Shown: positions 60,097-61,470 of the stretch, in pieces
Numbering within the stretch: position 1 is the first letter of the stretch
Layout of the letters: every line of letters starts with the position of its first letter
Source of the DNA: Thioalkalivibrio sp. ALJ24
GTDB taxonomy: Bacteria; Pseudomonadota; Gammaproteobacteria; Ectothiorhodospirales; Ectothiorhodospiraceae
Length of the DNA stretch: 61,470 nt
Direction: 5' to 3'
Assembly (NCBI RefSeq): GCF_000377785.1
Contig: NZ_KB898734.1
Location: 1 to 61,470 of the forward strand
The notes under the pieces: generated by a model
What the model saw: only the letters and a program-made list of their open reading frames with translations
Database searches by the model: none
Told to the model about the DNA's origin: nothing
Position numbers and translations under genes: made by a program

Positions 60097-60478
60097 TCTC
60101 CAGAAACCAGCCTTCGAGGATCACGGCCGCGGCATGGGCATCCAGCCCCGGGTCGTTGCGTCCCGGCCGGCTGCGGTCGCGGGCCAGGTGCGAGCTCAGG
60201 CGCTCGTCCGACCAGTATACCGGCTTGCCGAAACGCGCTTCGAGCGCCGCACCGAATTCGCGGATAGCCGGGCCCAGCGGGGTCGCCTGGCCATCGGCCT
60301 GCGTGGGCCAGCCAACCACGAAGCCCTCGGGACGCCATTCCGCGACCAGCGCATCGATGCGTGGCCACGGCGGCGACCCGCCGGCCAGCGTGACCAGACC
60401 GCGCGCCGAACCGGTCAGCGGCTCGCCCACCGCCACGCCGATGCGGCGGCGCCCGTAATCGAACGCCAGGAAGGCCAC
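60080..60478 (-). CDS. ruvX: Holliday junction resolvase-like RuvX (YqgF)
   Basis: 132 residues with RNase H-fold strand 1 (FLAFDYGRRRIGVAVGEP), a WPTQADGQ motif, the YWSDERLSS motif and C-terminal DAHAAAVILEGWF. In E. coli the protein is needed for 16S rRNA 5' processing. It overlaps pyrR by 17 bp and starts 4 bp after yqgE. Confidence 0.93.
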   Translation of the reverse strand: MAFLAFDYGRRRIGVAVGEPLTGSARGLVTLAGGSPPWPRIDALVAEWRPEGFVVGWPTQADGQATPLGPAIREFGAALEARFGKPVYWSDERLSSHLARDRSRPGRNDPGLDAHAAAVILEGWFLENAHDA

Positions 60479-60482
60479 CGGG

Positions 60483-61061
60483 TCAGGCGTGCCCGGAGGC
60501 GGAGCTGATCAGATTGACATCGATGCCGATCAGCTCGGCCGCGCGCGACCAGCGCTCCGCCGGCGGCGTCTCGAACAGGATCCCGAGATCGGAGGGGGCC
60601 GTCAGCCAGGCATTCTCGCCCAGTTCGCTTTCCAGTTGCCCGGGGCCCCAGCCGGCATGCCCCAGGGTGATCAGCACCCGCTGCGGACCCTCACCGGCAT
60701 TGATGGCCTCGAGGATGTCACGCGAGGTGGTCAGGCTGACCTGATCGGTCAGCGGCTGGGTCGCCCGCCACTGCTGCTCCGCCGAATGCAGCACGAATCC
60801 GTGTTCGGGTTGCACCGGCCCGCCGCGGAACACCGGCAGCTCCGGCAGATCGTCCCCTGGTTCCAGCTCCACGTGCTGCAGCAGATCGCGCAGGGTCAGC
60901 TCGGTTGGCTGGTTGATCACCAGCCCCAGCGCGCCCTCCGCGTCGTGTTCGCACACGTAGGTCACGGCGTGGCTGAACAGCCCGTCGTTGAGGGACGGCA
61001 TGGCGATCAGGAAATGATCGCGCAGGCTCGATTCCAGGGTGCTGGAGCTTGCGGTATCCAT
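60483..61061 (-). CDS. yqgE: YqgE/AlgH family protein
   Basis: 192 residues of the family known as DUF179. It has DHFLIAMPSLNDGLFSHAV, VCEHDAEGALGLVINQP, VFRGGPVQPEHGFVLH and HAGWGPGQLESELGENAW, each quoted in part or whole within limits. I chose ATG 61061 because it fits the family length; an ATG at 61097 would add 12 residues. Function is unknown; AlgH affects alginate regulation in Pseudomonas. It is the first gene of the leftward yqgE-ruvX-pyrR-pyrB-pyrC'-pyrK run. Confidence 0.92.
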   Translation of the reverse strand: MDTASSSTLESSLRDHFLIAMPSLNDGLFSHAVTYVCEHDAEGALGLVINQPTELTLRDLLQHVELEPGDDLPELPVFRGGPVQPEHGFVLHSAEQQWRATQPLTDQVSLTTSRDILEAINAGEGPQRVLITLGHAGWGPGQLESELGENAWLTAPSDLGILFETPPAERWSRAAELIGIDVNLISSASGHA

Positions 61062-61097
61062 GGGTTCCAGTATCGGCTTGTGTCGCTCTGCGATCAA

Positions 61098-61189
61098 TCA
61101 CCGGGTTCCCCGATACGCCACGATCTCCTGTTGACAGCACAAGCTGACGCCGGCGATGCTTAACCCTTAAACATGGAAAGGGATTGACC
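61098..61189. promoter_or_regulatory. Region upstream of yqgE and of a small rightward ORF
   Basis: A TTGACA hexamer (61131-61136) points rightward, but the best -10 at 18 bp (GATGCT, 61155-61160) is poor. Some leftward promoter for yqgE is expected here but I cannot place it. Confidence 0.3.
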
Positions 61190-61357
61190 ATGGCCTCATC
61201 ACGGAACGATGGGCTCTTCGGTGCAGCGCATCAGCCAGCGCCCCCGGCGCCGAATATCACTCAGGCTGACAGGCTTTCACGAGATCGTGCCCGCCACTCG
61301 TCGGCGCAGCCGTTCGTCCGGTTCACCAGCACCCGGAGCTCCCCATGGGCTGGCTGA
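61190..61357 (+). CDS. Small ORF, doubtful
   Basis: 55 codons with AAGGGA 6 bases before the ATG. The product, MASSRNDGLFGAAHQPAPPA..., is Pro/Ser/Arg-rich and matches nothing that I know. Codon use lacks the strong GC3 bias of the real genes nearby. It may be non-coding. Confidence 0.2.
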   Translation: MASSRNDGLFGAAHQPAPPAPNITQADRLSRDRARHSSAQPFVRFTSTRSSPWAG

Positions 61358-61470
61358 TTCCCTACGCAATCGCCTTCCTCGCGATGAATCCGAAGCATCC
61401 GTTATCTATTGCTCGGATCCCAAGACTGTCTCCTCCCCCCCCCCCCCCCAACTGCAGGGTTCGGCAAAGC
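61345..61470 (+). CDS. Short ORF with in-frame poly-C tract, cut by the window edge
   Basis: GGAG lies 6 bases before an ATG. The visible 42 codons give a hydrophobic start (MGWLIPYAIAFLAMNPKHP), then a run of six prolines encoded by CCT plus the 15-C tract, and the frame is open at the edge. It could be the beginning of a membrane protein whose reading depends on tract length, or chance. No homologue recognised. Confidence 0.25.
   Translation, partial: MGWLIPYAIAFLAMNPKHPLSIARIPRLSPPPPPPNCRVRQS
61435..61449. repeat. Homopolymer of 15 C
   Basis: An uninterrupted C15 run, preceded by TCCT. Such tracts slip during replication and also cause sequencing and assembly errors. No other homopolymer of this length occurs in the window that I noticed. 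Confidence 0.9.

Noticed and set aside
1-61470. CRISPR arrays, tRNA or rRNA genes, transposases, prophage or integrase genes
   Set aside because: I looked for repeat-spacer patterns, CCA-ended cloverleaves and typical motifs and saw none.

Overview
The window is a stretch of high-GC gammaproteobacterial chromosome. It is dense with genes, has short intergenic gaps, and shows no insertion sequences, phage genes, rRNA, tRNA or CRISPR arrays that I can see. From about 50 to 61 kb the gene order (DUF4426, yggT, proC, yggS, pilT, pilU, pyrC', pyrB, pyrR, ruvX, yqgE) matches the pilT-to-yqgE neighbourhood I remember from Pseudomonas aeruginosa. The strongly acidic proteome and the gene complement fit the Ectothiorhodospiraceae/Chromatiales side of the class, for example Thioalkalivibrio-like organisms. 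That placement is inference.

Layout. 0-6 kb: a leftward chemotaxis operon (STAS protein, cheY, cheA, cheW, a ParA-like ATPase and a soluble chemoreceptor that runs off the left edge). The ParA/receptor pair resembles systems that position cytoplasmic chemosensory clusters. 6-13 kb: tmcA, an unrecognised secreted protein with a universal stress protein, a SulP anion transporter and a YheT-type hydrolase. 13-18 kb: a HIRAN protein and a WYL regulator separated by a perfect palindrome, then a PatZ-type protein acetyltransferase divergent from a histone-deacetylase-fold enzyme. 18-24 kb: two large c-di-GMP proteins.

23.7-33 kb is a zinc-starvation island: DUF1826, a COG0523 GTPase, zinc-free DksA2, FolE2, an unknown methyltransferase, a Znu-type ABC transporter, a His-rich outer-membrane barrel, a DNA glycosylase and Zur, with three Zur-box-like palindromes. 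Inside it, between the glycosylase and the zinc operon, is a strong candidate for an unannotated small RNA of about 113 nt. It has a consensus sigma70 promoter (TTGACA-N16-TATAAT) overlapped by a Fur-box-like palindrome, three stem-loops, a CU-rich single-stranded segment and a Rho-independent terminator. I regard it as the most interesting item in the window.

33-38 kb: a seven-PAS histidine kinase, an Rcp1-like receiver and a REC-PAS-GGDEF protein. 38-41.5 kb: an ATP-grasp ligase, an inactive-transglutaminase membrane protein and a retropepsin-like protease in one overlapping operon. 41.6-45 kb: PEP synthase and its regulatory kinase. 45-50 kb: cysQ, nudE, an unknown secreted protein, yrfG, a QueC-like/Rof-like pair, a TerB protein and a DsbD_2 membrane protein. 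50-61 kb: the block described above, with three tandem retraction-ATPase genes (pilT plus two pilU-type), a catalytically dead dihydroorotase partner (PyrC') and an orphan PyrK. The right edge holds weak small ORFs and a 15-bp poly-C tract.
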